Below are positions 34,927 to 45,950 of a stretch of DNA of 64,000 nt, one piece after another (within the stretch, counting starts at the first letter, position 1; each line of letters begins with the position of its first letter). The notes beneath the pieces were generated by a model. It was given only the letters and a program-made list of their open reading frames with translations, had not been told where the DNA came from and did no database searches. Origin of the DNA: Pseudisothecium myosuroides (Eukaryota; Streptophyta; Bryopsida; Hypnales; Lembophyllaceae); the NCBI GenBank assembly GCA_951799445.1, contig OX637297.1, positions 1,674,001 to 1,738,000 on the forward strand. Reading direction: 5' to 3'. The translations under genes were made by a program, and so were the position numbers.

Positions 34927-35271
34927 TGGATGGTTGTTCTTTCATGCCTTGTTGTAATGTGGATTTGCTTTTAAGCATGAATGCATGTTTTAGTGCTTGT
35001 AGTTTACAACATCTCTTGTAAACGATGTAGAATGACACGACAAAGCTCAAAGCAAATTTATTTATTTTAAATATAGAAGGAATATCTGGACAAAAGTTAG
35101 CGATGAAAAAAATCTTGTGGACCTAAAACCACCCAAAATCACTTAACCATTTCCATATTTTTTTTAATTCACTTTTTTGGACCTAGAACCTTTTTTTCTA
35201 CTATAACCTTTACTAATTTCTTGGGATTGCTCTTGTGAACCTCTCCCTTGTTTTGCATTCAAACATTCACA
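34927..35271 (+). repeat. candidate 3' LTR
   Basis: Starts with TG after the polypurine tract and could end in CA at 35271 (CATTCACA), about 345 bp. The downstream end resembles plant LTR U5 composition. No matching 5' LTR exists in the window, so the borders cannot be confirmed. Confidence 0.3.
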
Positions 35272-36548
35272 ATCTGTATCAAATGGGTGATCTTTCTATT
35301 CTTACCAAACTACTAATGAGTATATTTTGGGTTTGATGTCATTACTATTCTCATTAAAAGGAGATCAACAGAAATCTTTCCAAAATCTACTGAAGTTATT
35401 AAGCAAAACCTACCACTATTTGAATAACTTGGATGATGTAATGGTTCCCTATGCTCTTCTGTGACATTTCCTTGGCCGAAGTTTGGAAATGAACTTTTTA
35501 TAGCCACATGCTGGCATGAATTTTGAAGTTGTTCAAACATGAGTTTCATATCCATTAATTGCCCTCTGGAATTGCCCCGTCTTCTAGTCTAAGATTGTTA
35601 AACAAAAACTCTGAATTGAGCAAAGCTGTGGTAATAATTGCAGCTCAAGAAGTACAACCTTGAATTATTCTAACAACTAGTATGATGTTTGGTTCTTGAA
35701 GCCAAGTCTGAGGTCTTCTATTTCCTATATGATTTTTATAAATGATTTTATGAAAAGCCCAAGGTGGCCTAAATTTGACAAGCTTAGAACGATGTGAATA
35801 CATTTTAGCCCTCATAACTTCAACGGACTCAAGGAATGAAGCAATTAATGGTCCTAATTTGAAATCACAATAAAAATGCATGCCAAGTGCAAGCTCTACA
35901 TTAAATTCTGAGATCAATCATGGAAGAATTGAACCTCTTAAACTGCCCCTTGCAGCATGAAGGTCCTATCCTAGCCTATACTAAGCAATATACAAGCAAT
36001 ACTAACTAAAGCAAAACTTACTAACTAAAACAATACTAACTCAAGCAATAGTGACTTCAAAGGCTTCCTCCTAAAAAAGGCTTGAAATTTAGAAATTGCC
36101 TGAACTACAAAATTAGGACTCCAGCACTGCAATGGCACTTTGAATTCTAGTAGTAGCATCAGAGCCTAGTCTATACACCATGTCATTACCTGACATATGG
36201 TAACCATGTCATTGCCTGACACATGGTAATCTTGAGACTCCATGGGAATTTTACAGCCCTCACTTTGCAAGCATGTAGATGAGCAACTTGGGACTTTCGA
36301 AGAAGCACATAGTTTTGCATGTCTCAACTATATCTTTGGTAATATAGTTCACCTATACATAGATCTCCCACCAAGAATTCTTGACCCCAAGGGCAAGTGA
36401 AAGATTTCAAGATTGTGAAGGCTGGCTTGGTGCACATTAGAACTTCAAAATCAACATTTCCATTTTTATTTTCTTTTGCATTCGTTGCAAAGTTTTTACC
36501 CAATTCAATGCAACCAGCTAGGTCTTCTTCATCTCTATTATAATCTGC
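35272..36548. other. spacer with unassigned minus-strand open stretches
   Basis: Open stretches at 35313-35555 and 35645-35917 (minus) have somewhat coding-like composition and a possible donor after 35419, but no domain. Repeated words such as CAATACTAACT near 35990-36050 and GACATATGGTAACCATGTCATTGCCTG near 36180 hint at local duplication. No gene supported. Confidence 0.3.
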
Positions 36549-38149
36549 TCATAATCTGCCATCAAAGTTTTCTGCAAAAGCTGATTGGATATGCACTATA
36601 TTATCAAGAATTAGTACCTTTATGTTCCACCCCAGTGTCCATGCCAATTTTTCACAACTGTCCCACTTACAATCCAAGCAAAAGCAACAAAAGCAAGCCA
36701 AACTCTTTGTCAGCAATCTATTGGTGGAAATAGCATTTACACATCGGATGGAATGCAAATCTCAGGTTCCAGCAATGGGCATGGTAGTGAAAGGAGTCTC
36801 TTGTTCCGTAGTCAATGTCAGCTTTGAGATGTGCCAAAACATGCGGATTACATCTCTTTTGTATGTCCTTGTGTAGTATATTTCCGGTCTTGAAGACAAT
36901 TTTTCCGCAACATTTCAACAACTTGGATAGCATTTGCAAGTTCATGACCTTCACGATTTTGCTGAGCTTGATGGATGAATTGTTTTACAACAGCTCTAGC
37001 TCCATCATGTGGGCCCTTCCCATGCCTAGAGCCAAAAAAGTTCCACCAACATATGCAACCACCAATTAAATGAGGGTAGCGGCTCACATAGTACCGTAGT
37101 ACCTTGCTTTTGAACTGAGAAGAACAACCATCTGACCAAATACAATGTTGCTTTGGATGAAAGCCTGATTCATGCAAATCTTTCCAATGTAAGTTCAAAC
37201 AATGCTGCACAAAATAAGAGTCATGTTTCTTGTCATCAGAAAATATAGAAGTGATACTTCATCAACACATTAGTACTGGGATCATTGAGGGCGGATTTAG
37301 GGTTTCTATTTTAACAGATCTAGATAAGAATGGAGACTTGATAGTTCTGCCAATGTATTGATTGCACTTCATTTTGTACCTCAAAGCTGTAGTTCTCAAC
37401 AAAATCAATTACAGAAACAATTCCATCAATAGGGATATTCTCCAAACTCTTCTTGAATTGTAGATCTTGCCATCTAGCAACAAAGTTGTGTTGAACAAAG
37501 AATTGCAATTTGGGCTTCAGATAGTCTATGAACTCATCAAATATACTAAACTTATAAGCAAGATGCAATTTCTCTTTTTCCTTGCCTCTGCTAATGACAA
37601 TGGTTTTCATTTTGAATCTCTTCTAAGAAACTTTAATGGCAAAGGTTCCTTCTTCTTCAACAGGGCATATTGGCAAGTAATCAACACCACAATTGTTGCA
37701 CAAATCAAACAAACAATCTCGTGCATGCCACTTAGCAAACTTGTCTTTTGGACATACTAGCAATTCCCAAAGTTTAGTGGTCCCAGTGTATCTCACCTCC
37801 TTACCTTGGAAGCCGGTGCCACTTACCTCAAGTGAAGAACAAATCTCTGCACAGTCACACGTACAAGTGCAAGGAGCGTGCATCCCCGACTTCATTTTCA
37901 TATTGTTTAGCGCTTCAAGTAATTCCAAGATTTCAACATGGTAAATGCAACAAGTGTGCCGCTTTTTTAGCCTTTTAATCCAGAAAAGGTGCACCAAGTC
38001 GAAGGACCTCTTGTCAATAATGATTTCTGGATAGGCTTTCTGAAACCTAAGGTAGAATTCCATCTGCACAAAGTGCCACAATTTTGAAATTAGAATAATG
38101 ATCACGCTGCGAGTAGCTACATAGGCTTTGTAACACCCTGAATGCCTTA

Positions 38150-38830
38150 ATGAATCTCCACAGTCACGAATGTCCAACTATATTGTACACAAACACCCTA
38201 AACTGCCTCAATGAACACCCATTAAAACATTTGTTCAATACTTTAAACCCTTTGTATATGAACACCCTCAAGGAATACCAAGACCTAATGAACACCCAAC
38301 TAGCTAGCAACCCTTAATGAATTCTCAGTGTGACCACTTCCCACCCTAATGTCCATAAACACCCTATATTGCCTCCATGATAAACTGCAATGACAAATGT
38401 CTAATCCTAATTTGCACAAACACCCTAAATTCCCTCCTTGATAAACCGTAGTGACAAACGTGCAATTCTAATTTGCACAAACAACTTGAAACCCTCAGTG
38501 AATATCATCAGTGAAAAATGTCCAAACCTAATGTGGTCGAACACCTTGAACTACCTCAATAAACATCTACAATGACAAATGACTAACCCTATTGTGCACA
38601 AACACCCAGAACGCCCTCCATGAACACAAATAGATGTCCAATCTTAATGTAATTAGACACCTTGAACTACATCAATAAACACAAACAGTACCAAATGTCA
38701 AACCCAAATGTAATCAAACACCGCGAACACCTTCACCGACAAAGTACCAACCCTAATGTGCACAAACAACCTCAACTGTCTTATTCAATACCTAGAGCGA
38801 CCAATGCCAAACATGAAATCTATACTAACA
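38150..38830. repeat. degenerate ~58-bp tandem repeat in an intron
   Basis: About a dozen diverged units with the consensus pieces CTAATGTGCACAAACACCCT, CTCAATGAACACC and GTGACAAATGTCC. It lies within the large intron of the minus-strand transposon-family gene. Confidence 0.6.
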
Positions 38831-40162
38831 CTCCACATTAGATCATCCTAAACCTCAAGGTGACAAAGTTCAATTCCAATTCTATCAAGACACCTCCAAT
38901 ACTTCAACAAGAAGTCAAAGTTTTCAATTTCCAGCCCAGAATCCACATTTGAATGTCAAAATGGCCAAAATGCTTCCTAGCTCCTGGTTTAATCCATCTT
39001 ACATTTTTTAGTATAGCACTGAAGGCCAAAGTTCCCTACATGACCAAACTGTACTAGTAAGCAAAACATACATTATTTTGAAATACCACAAAACATCTAC
39101 GTGTTCCATTGAAAAGGTTAAGAAGCTGACCTGAGTTTTTGGTATTGTTCCAATAATTGAAGAAGATCAGCTGCAAATCCCAACCAAAACCATGAATAGG
39201 AGAAGTTCAACATCCGTGAAGTGAGTTCCACAGTGTTCAAATTGCAAATGGCAACTTTCAAACACAAAGCCCATCTAGAAATGAAGACACTAAATTTGAA
39301 AAGCAACAAGGAAACACTAAACATACAAGATGCAAAATCAAAACAACAAGAAGGTTGTTGGCACATACCTGAGTTTCCATTAAATATTGTGTTGGCTTCA
39401 CATTGTATAAGGAGGCATCAATTCTCAAGCAAAACACTTTTTTAGCAATAGGACTATTTCGAGTTTTCCTTGCCCACCATAGTGCAACTGCTGCCTTAGT
39501 GCACTCAAATAGGACATCACATCTTTATTTCCGGACTGAAAGCATCCATTTGAAAATAGAAGTGGATTCCATGGCACTCCTGTGAACTTTTGTATTGGCA
39601 ATGTTCCGAGGATGTATTATGCAGAGCTCGGGCTTGACCTCGTACATACGTGCTAGAGCCTGAGCTAAAGACTATAGTTAGAATGGCATACTTGGTAGCC
39701 AACTACGCGGAAGTTTTTGCGGACTTAACCTCCACAAGAGATTGTTGAAGCCCACTCACAATATCTCTCTCAATCTTACTTCCACTACTCAAAGGAAGTG
39801 ATGAAGACAACAAATTACTCGAAGAAACACTATAAGCCAGAACTCTCTACAAAACACAACCTCAAGCCTCTGGAGTGGGGAAATCTTGTAAAGTTTCATC
39901 AATCAATTGTAAAATAGGCTGAGCACCCCTTCTAATCTCCCATAAAGGCACATTGTCAACAACCTTATCATTTCCTAACACACCTACAAGCATAGTCCCA
40001 GCTTTTTTGGCACAATGTTGCTTTTGTCGTTTTCTATTTCTACGGCGCCGCTTCTCTATCACTCTTTTAGGTCTATTCAACTTCTGTTGATTTGAATGCC
40101 TGTCTTCATTCTCCTGGCTCTCCATTGCCTAAGGGTTTGAAAGTGAGTTGTAAGCATGTCAA

Positions 40163-40391
40163 TACTAGTAGAATCCTGTGTTTATTTAGACATGGGTTGT
40201 CTAACTTGACGTTGTTTACTTAGACATTCAATGTAGCAACCCCATGTTTTTTTGTCATTGAAGATGTTACAGTAGATGTTTATGTTGACATAATATTGAC
40301 AAAAAAACATGAGGTTGCTACATTGAATGTCTAAATAAACGGCGTCAAGTTAGACAACCCATGTCTAAATAAACACAGGATTCTTCTAGTG
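40163..40391. mobile_element. CACTA-type miniature inverted-repeat element
   Basis: A 229-bp foldback. The right end reads GGATTCTTCTAGTG and the left its inverse with a decayed first base (TACTAGTAGAATCC). It is flanked by a 3-bp CAA duplication (40160-40162 and 40392-40394). The inverted arms extend about 100 bp (AAACACAGGATTC, GACAACCCATGTCTAAATAA). It shares the TTGACAT-rich interior of the element at 13084-13353 and is probably a related subfamily. Confidence 0.8.
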
Positions 40392-41049
40392 CAATCAAAG
40401 ACCCAATGCAACAAAAATGGGTGTAACCACTACACAAACAGCGCTACTCAGAGATCACTGTGAAAGGCAAATGTTCAAAACTTCAAGAATACACATTGAC
40501 CTTCAACAGGAAACCCTAAGCATTCAATCACTAGCAAAGCTCGCACAACAATTGGCTACACCTGAACTTGCTACAAACCTCATACAATAGCAATGCAACC
40601 TTACAACCTTAAACTTACTACACCTAGTGCAACAGCAATGGAATTGTAAAACGCTAAAAGCTTTCCACAGCTTGTGCAACCAGAATCACCCATCGTGTGC
40701 AAGCAAAATCACCAACTTTGTGCAAGAATCCCAAACTGCAATGATAAATCAGCCAAACAGCTCGCTGTGGGCGCTGGATTACCCACCCTTGGTAATAAAG
40801 CGAACACAACCAGGTTCTTAGCTTTTATCCACTTTTTAATTTAAGGGGTGGTTAGCGCGGTCCACTGTGCCTTCTAAACAATGGATCTTGCTAATGTTTT
40901 CTGAGTGTCGTGGAAAGGCAAAAGAAATGCCTAGAGATGCAAGTGATGACTTCCAAGCTAACTGCTGTTGATCAGAGGTTACGGTGATTTGACAGTGAAA
41001 TTCTACCGTACTAACTATCTATCCTATGTCGAGTGTAGACTAGATAGTG

Positions 41050-42190
41050 GTGCCATTTCTAACAACCCTAATTAACTGAAATGGGACCCCCTAGGTGCCT
41101 TCCATGAGCCCCTAAGACTATCTTCTATTTTTTAACTTCCAGTACAATCCTACGTTTTAATCCCTAAGGTTTATTCTAAGTTTTAACTTCTACTCTAAGT
41201 TTTAGCTTCTAAGATTAATCTCTAAAATTTACTCTATGTTTTAACTTTTAATTTTGGATTTCTACTTCTAAATTAATCCTAAAATTTCACCTCTAGGTTT
41301 AACTCTGATTTTTAACTTGTAAATCCAAGTTTTAACCTCTAAAAGTCTAAAACTAACTCTAAAATTTAACCTCTAAATTTAACTCTAAGTTTTTACTTCT
41401 AAATTACTCTGAAATTTACCCCCTAAGTTTAACTCTATATTTTGATTTTTAACTCTACGTTTTTACTTCAAAACTAACTCTAAAATTTAACTTTTAAATT
41501 TAACTCTACGTTTTTACTTCGAAACTAACTCTAAAATTTAACTTTTAAATTCACCTCTATGTTTTTACTTCTAGCTCTAGATTTTTACTTCTAAACTAAT
41601 CCCAAATTTTAACCTCTAGATGTGAATCTACGTTTTAACTTTTAACTCTAGATTTTCTACTCCTAGAACTAACTCTAAAATTTAACTTCCACCTCTAACT
41701 TTTAACTTATTCTTTTAGCTTTGAATTCTACTATCTAATTTTTACTCCAGGTTTTAACTTCTAAGTTTAATCCTAGGTTTTAACTCCTACTCTAAGTTTA
41801 GCTTCTAAATTTGACCCTAAATTTTATCCTCTAATTTTAACTTTAACTTTTAATTTCTAACTTCAAAATTTAACTCCTGTTTCTCACTCTTAAAACCTAC
41901 TTCCTAAATTGACTCTAAATTCCACTTCCTAAATTTTATACTAAAATCTTTACTTTTAATTTCTACTTTTTGCTCGGATTTTTGACTCCTAAATTAACTC
42001 TAACCTTTTACTTTTTAAACTACCCTAAGATTTAACTTGAGAATTTAACCCCTAAATTAAACTTCTAAACTGACTCTAACTTTTTGACTTCTCAATTTCA
42101 CTCTAATTTTCGCCTCTTAAGTATAATTCTAAATTCTACTTCCTAAGTTATGAACTTCCAAATCTAAACTTGTACCTTTCGTTAATCTAT
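41050..42190. repeat. degenerate CTCTAAATTTAAC-type array
   Basis: Over 1.1 kb composed of diverged ~13-16-bp words such as TAACTCTAAAATTTAAC, CTCTAAGTTTTAACTTC and TTTACTTCTAAA. It is strand-asymmetric (few G on plus) and contains occasional TTAACCCCTAAA. It fills the first intron of the transposon-family gene. Confidence 0.8.
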
Positions 42191-42339
42191 ACTTGTTAAT
42201 CACGGATTAAGGTCTAATAAAGGAAATCAAGAAGTAATTAGGAAGAAAACACCAAAGATTAGTTTAATGGCTTACCTCATCGCTGCTGGTGTTGGAAATA
42301 ACCTCGTCCTTGTCCGCATATGCATCCTTGTGCTCCATA

Positions 42340-43310
42340 GTAGTCGCTCGGTTAATTGGTTGTTTTTCCAAAGCTCATAGCTTAATCTGTAAAAAGTATT
42401 ACACACTTGCATTCTAACCTCCTTCTTTTCTTACACTATGATCTCAAACTCTGAGAGAGAATTAATGGTGCTCCTACCCTCTTACACACTCCCGCCTTTG
42501 TGTCATCCCAATCCTCTTCCTAACGATCACAACAAATTTTTGTGGATTTCCTCCCTAGGCCTACCTAATCCTAGGTCTAAACACTATTGATCGTCTCTCA
42601 GCTCCTTCTACCTATTTCACCTCTTTCTTTCCTAATCTCCTTCCATTCTTGTCTTTGTCGTTTTAATGGTGAGAGAGTTGGGAGTGCTTGTTTGCAGGTG
42701 TGTGCGTGGAGGTGTTGCTTCTATTCTCCCCCTCCCCTTTTTTTCTCTTTTTTCCTAATTTCTATTCCCCTACCCTAAATCCTAGCCTAATAAAATCCTA
42801 ATCCCCCATTTTTGGGAAGGAGAGAAAACCAAAAAAATAATGTAAGGTAGCCTACTCCCTAAGCCCAACTACCTGGGTTCCAAACTCAACTTGCCTGGCT
42901 CCGAACTCAGCTTGCCTAGGCCCCGACTTAGCTTGCCTGGCTCCGACCCAGCCTCTGCTGGGTCTCCCTGGTTAGCCGGCCAACTGGGTTGGCTGACTAA
43001 GGAGGTTCAGCTTTATTTTTTATTTTTATTTTTATTTTTTGTTTCTAAATTTGAATTGATGGTTGGTTGATGGCTGGTTTGTGATGGCTGGTTTTGGATG
43101 GCTGGTTTGATGAACTGGTTTCTAGACTTAGAAAAAACTGGACTTACAAAACTTGGGGTAACTGGACTTATAAAAAATTTGGAAAGGTTGGATTTGCTAA
43201 AACTTGGAGAGGACTAGACTTGCTACAAACTTGGTAAACGGGATTTTCTAACAAAATACCTACATATCTTGGAAGCTAAACTTTAGACGTTTCCACAAAG
43301 GTCTTAGAAA
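42340..43310. other. spacer with short low-complexity repeats
   Basis: Contains several copies of a ~24-bp unit AACTCAGCTTGCCTGGCTCCG (about 42885-42960), a TTTTTATTTTTA run (about 43015) and TGGCTGGTTT repeats (about 43060-43110). No gene. Confidence 0.5.
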
Positions 43311-43329
43311 TTATACTTTGAAACTAAAC

Positions 43330-43740
43330 ACCAGGGAGGTTCAAAGCTTCGCCGCTAAGTTGAATTTAACACCAGTTTTAGGACTTTTTGGCACTCCGGG
43401 GGTTCAAAGCTCCGCCGTTGGGACCGTTTCAACACACATTGTAGGACTTGACTTAGTTACAAGTTCAAAGCTTCGCCGTCTCGGGGGGATGATCCACATG
43501 ACAGGGGGAGACTTTAGAAGAAGGTAAGACAAAACACTTAAAGAAAACATACAACGGGGGTCCAAAGCTTCGCCGTCGTGGAGGGAGGTCCACTCAACAA
43601 GGGAAACATTAGAAGAAGACTTAGATTATACTTAAAGAAAATACACAAAAAGGTTCCAAGCTTTGCCGCCCGGAGGGGGGTCCACTCAACAAGAGAAACG
43701 TTAGAAGAAGGTAAAAAAGTACTTAAAGAGAACATACAAG
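43330..43740. repeat. CTTCGCCG-containing tandem repeat, about five copies
   Basis: Units begin TTCAAAGCTTCGCCG (43338, 43405, 43463, 43561, 43652 approximately). The later ones continue GGAGGGAGGTCCACTCAACAA, AACATTAGAAGAAGG and ACTTAAAGAAAACATAC at ~60-100-bp spacing. Reading frames across it (43578-44066) look like repeat by-products. Confidence 0.7.
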
Positions 43741-43744
43741 TTAG

Positions 43745-45640
43745 GACAACGTGGCAACACAAAACTTACACACTAAAGGCCCTCCAAAGCGGCATCACCA
43801 AGGTACGGTGGGGGGTGACTTTAGGATTAGTACAAGACATCCAAAAGACTCCCAAACCACACAAGTTAGCTCACAAGAACGCACAAGAGAGAGAAGGGCT
43901 CTCAACTTACAACAAGAGTACAAAAAATTACACAAAGAGTATACAAAGCAAGATAGAAGGACCCTCAAGGACCTTCAAAACTCGAAATGCAACAACAATG
44001 GAGCCAAAAGTGCTCCAAAAACACCGTAGAGTTTTTTGGCTTCAAATGCCAAAATATCCAAAATAACTTGAACCCACGGACCCAAAACAAGAATTGGGGG
44101 TTATTCTAGAGAGAGAAATGGGGCCTTCATATATAGGTTTCCAAGGGTCCACCCTTCCCTCTAAATTCCTAACGGTAACCTTAGCAACCTGGATTTTCAT
44201 CCTCATCCTCAAAGATGCTGGTTCGGATACTTGCCGCTATCAAAATGTCGTGAAGTTTAACAGAGCGCATTATTAACATAAGACAAGCTATTTTAATTTT
44301 TAGTGAGATTTTACCGTAACTTAAGTAATTTCCACGAAATTGTCGTTGGAGGTTAGGAAGGTTGATCACTTGGAAAAGGTTCTTCTGCAAGTCGGAAGAT
44401 GCCGGGATTTTTCACGTGACCTCTCAGGGAGTCACATGAAAGATGTGCGGGTGTGTTTCCGTACCTGGCACGATTGGTCAATGGAGATTTAAAACTGGCC
44501 ATCTCCTCGAATTAGCGACGGTGCGGAAATCTTCTGCAGATGAGGAAATCTTGGCAAATTGATTATGCCGTTGGACTCCTGGCATGGGATTTACCTTAAA
44601 ACACCATTCTTGAGTAGTAGATTCCTCCATGGGCCCGTCTTGCGTTATTAGCTCCTGCATGCTAATAATCAAGATTTTGGGAATTCATCAACCTAATGGG
44701 GATTCGAAATCTAACTCTAGGACCCGACCTAGTGGCCTTGCTGTGGATCCCTCGGACCGACTTAGCCATGAATTGCCACATTCATGGTGGGATTAATCCC
44801 TTTTGGGGCTATGTGACTCAAATCCTCCAAATCCCTCTATCTTAAAATTTTGACTCTATTTTTAGGCAAAATTTGGAGAAGTTCTAAGTATAAACACAAA
44901 TCTAGACCAAATACTATAATGGATATAACACAACCCTATTCTGGTTTTACACTCTTTTTATGGTTTTTTGTATACTTTTATCAACGTTAAATTGCAAATT
45001 TCAAAAAAAAGAAATCTACGAGTCCCAAGTGATAAATTAGGAGCTCACACTTGCGCAACAAAAATCGCAACAAATGTGATCAACACTAGCAGTTCCATGA
45101 ACACCTCAATTTCTGTACAAATACAATGTCAAGCTTTCCCGATTTGGCATCACAGTCTCACGGACCCTTAATCCCTGGACTGTTGATGATCCAGCCTATT
45201 CAACGGTCGCAAGTTTCCCGCCTAAATAACTTCAAACCAGACTATGAACCCCCCTAGACTTAAAGAAATTAAATTTTATAAAAAAGTTCATACCTCAAGA
45301 AGCGCATTGAAAACTCAGCAAATTATACAACTTGGAAAAAGAATTGGAAAAAAAAATAAGACAAAGGAGAAAAGAACTTCATAAGTTGCAGGGTTTTGGA
45401 AGTCATTCAAAAGTCTTTTGCCAACATTCAATATATATCTACACAACAAGATTACAATTTCTTAAAACTTTATTCAAACATCCACTAGAATCATAGTCTT
45501 TCATATGAATTCAAGTACCTAAGCCATCTTTAAAAAGTCCTTGAAAAATATACTAACAACAAATCTGTCACACCCATCTTTTTTTAAAAGTCCCCTACAC
45601 TTTCATAAAATGCTTTAATAAATAATCAACAACATAGATG
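43745..45640. other. no supported gene
   Basis: Mixed composition. Open stretches are short and without domain signatures; no RNA gene or repeat boundary recognised. Confidence 0.4.
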
Positions 45641-45754
45641 TATTTACAATGGTGCTCTAGTCTCCAAAACAAACTTCTTCTTTTTTTTCAATTTTTTCAA
45701 TGTACCTTTAAGGCATTTGAAAATTGGTTGAATGCAATTTTTGACATTGTGACA

Positions 45755-45880
45755 CGATTTTGAGCCCATTAACCATGCATTCACCTCGTGGTTGCCTTGC
45801 ATCCAAAGTCGCCTTTGACTTGGAGTTGCCGTCCACTCAAAGTTGCGTTTCACTCGCATGCGCCCCTCCACTGTGCCACG
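45755..45880. repeat. short GTTGCC/GTCGCC motif array
   Basis: Several GTTGCC, GTCGCC and GTTGCG cores in 125 bp, followed by ACATGGCA and a GGTAATTTAAAAAAA stretch. The same sequence of landmarks occurs at 29.4-29.6 kb, just ahead of the methyltransferase retrotransposon, so the two sites are probably diverged copies of one repeat. Confidence 0.4.
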
Positions 45881-45950
45881 CGGACGCCACATGGCATCCA
45901 ACTAAACTAAGGTAAACGGGGGGTAATTTAAAAAAAATTCAAGGATAAAA

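Larger units (their letters stand above)
29652..35271 (+). mobile_element. Ty3/gypsy retrotransposon carrying DNA methyltransferase and PHD finger
   Basis: Order of parts: cytosine-5 methyltransferase (29.8-31.0 kb), linker (31.0-31.6), reverse transcriptase and RNase H (31.6-32.95), integrase (33.0-34.2), PHD finger (34.4-34.6), a G-rich polypurine tract at about 34915-34922, and a possible 3' LTR. Reverse transcriptase before integrase is the Ty3/gypsy order. The frame is continuous from the methyltransferase's motif VI (about 30448) to about 32265, so the methyltransferase is fused upstream of the reverse transcriptase. No gag, protease or 5' LTR is seen; sequence before 29650 resembles other local repeats, so the copy is probably 5'-truncated. 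Frameshifts near 30245, 30410, 32265, 33920 and 34120 and many stops make it inactive. Confidence 0.85.
36549..42339 (-). pseudogene. decayed multi-exon transposon-family gene (SDGxxxQFK family)
   Basis: Traceable minus-strand exons: an ATG exon 42339-42277 (MEHKDAYADKDE, GAG/GTAAGC donor); 40130 to about 39360, with basic KKRRRRNRKRQ-like and KWMLSVRK blocks; then about 38097-37320 and 37310-36549. The later exons encode FAENYSFEVQNEVQSIHW-like, SDGCSSQFKSKVLRYYVSRY and FFGSRHGKGPHDGARAVVK blocks, preceded by a Cys-rich segment (CTCTCDC, CNNCGVD). I recognise this block order from uncharacterised proteins common in animals and early-diverging plants. The spaced acidic residues suggest an RNase H-like transposase core, but that is not established. 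Stops near 39512, 39700 and 37620 and frameshifts near 39650 and 36770 make it dead. Confidence 0.6.

Noticed and set aside
34927..35271. Complete LTR pair for the gypsy element
   Set aside because: No second copy of this sequence found upstream of 29652, so only a tentative single LTR is reported.
43578..44066. 162-residue plus-strand frame
   Set aside because: Starts in the CTTCGCCG repeat, and has low-complexity Lys/Thr-rich composition without a domain.
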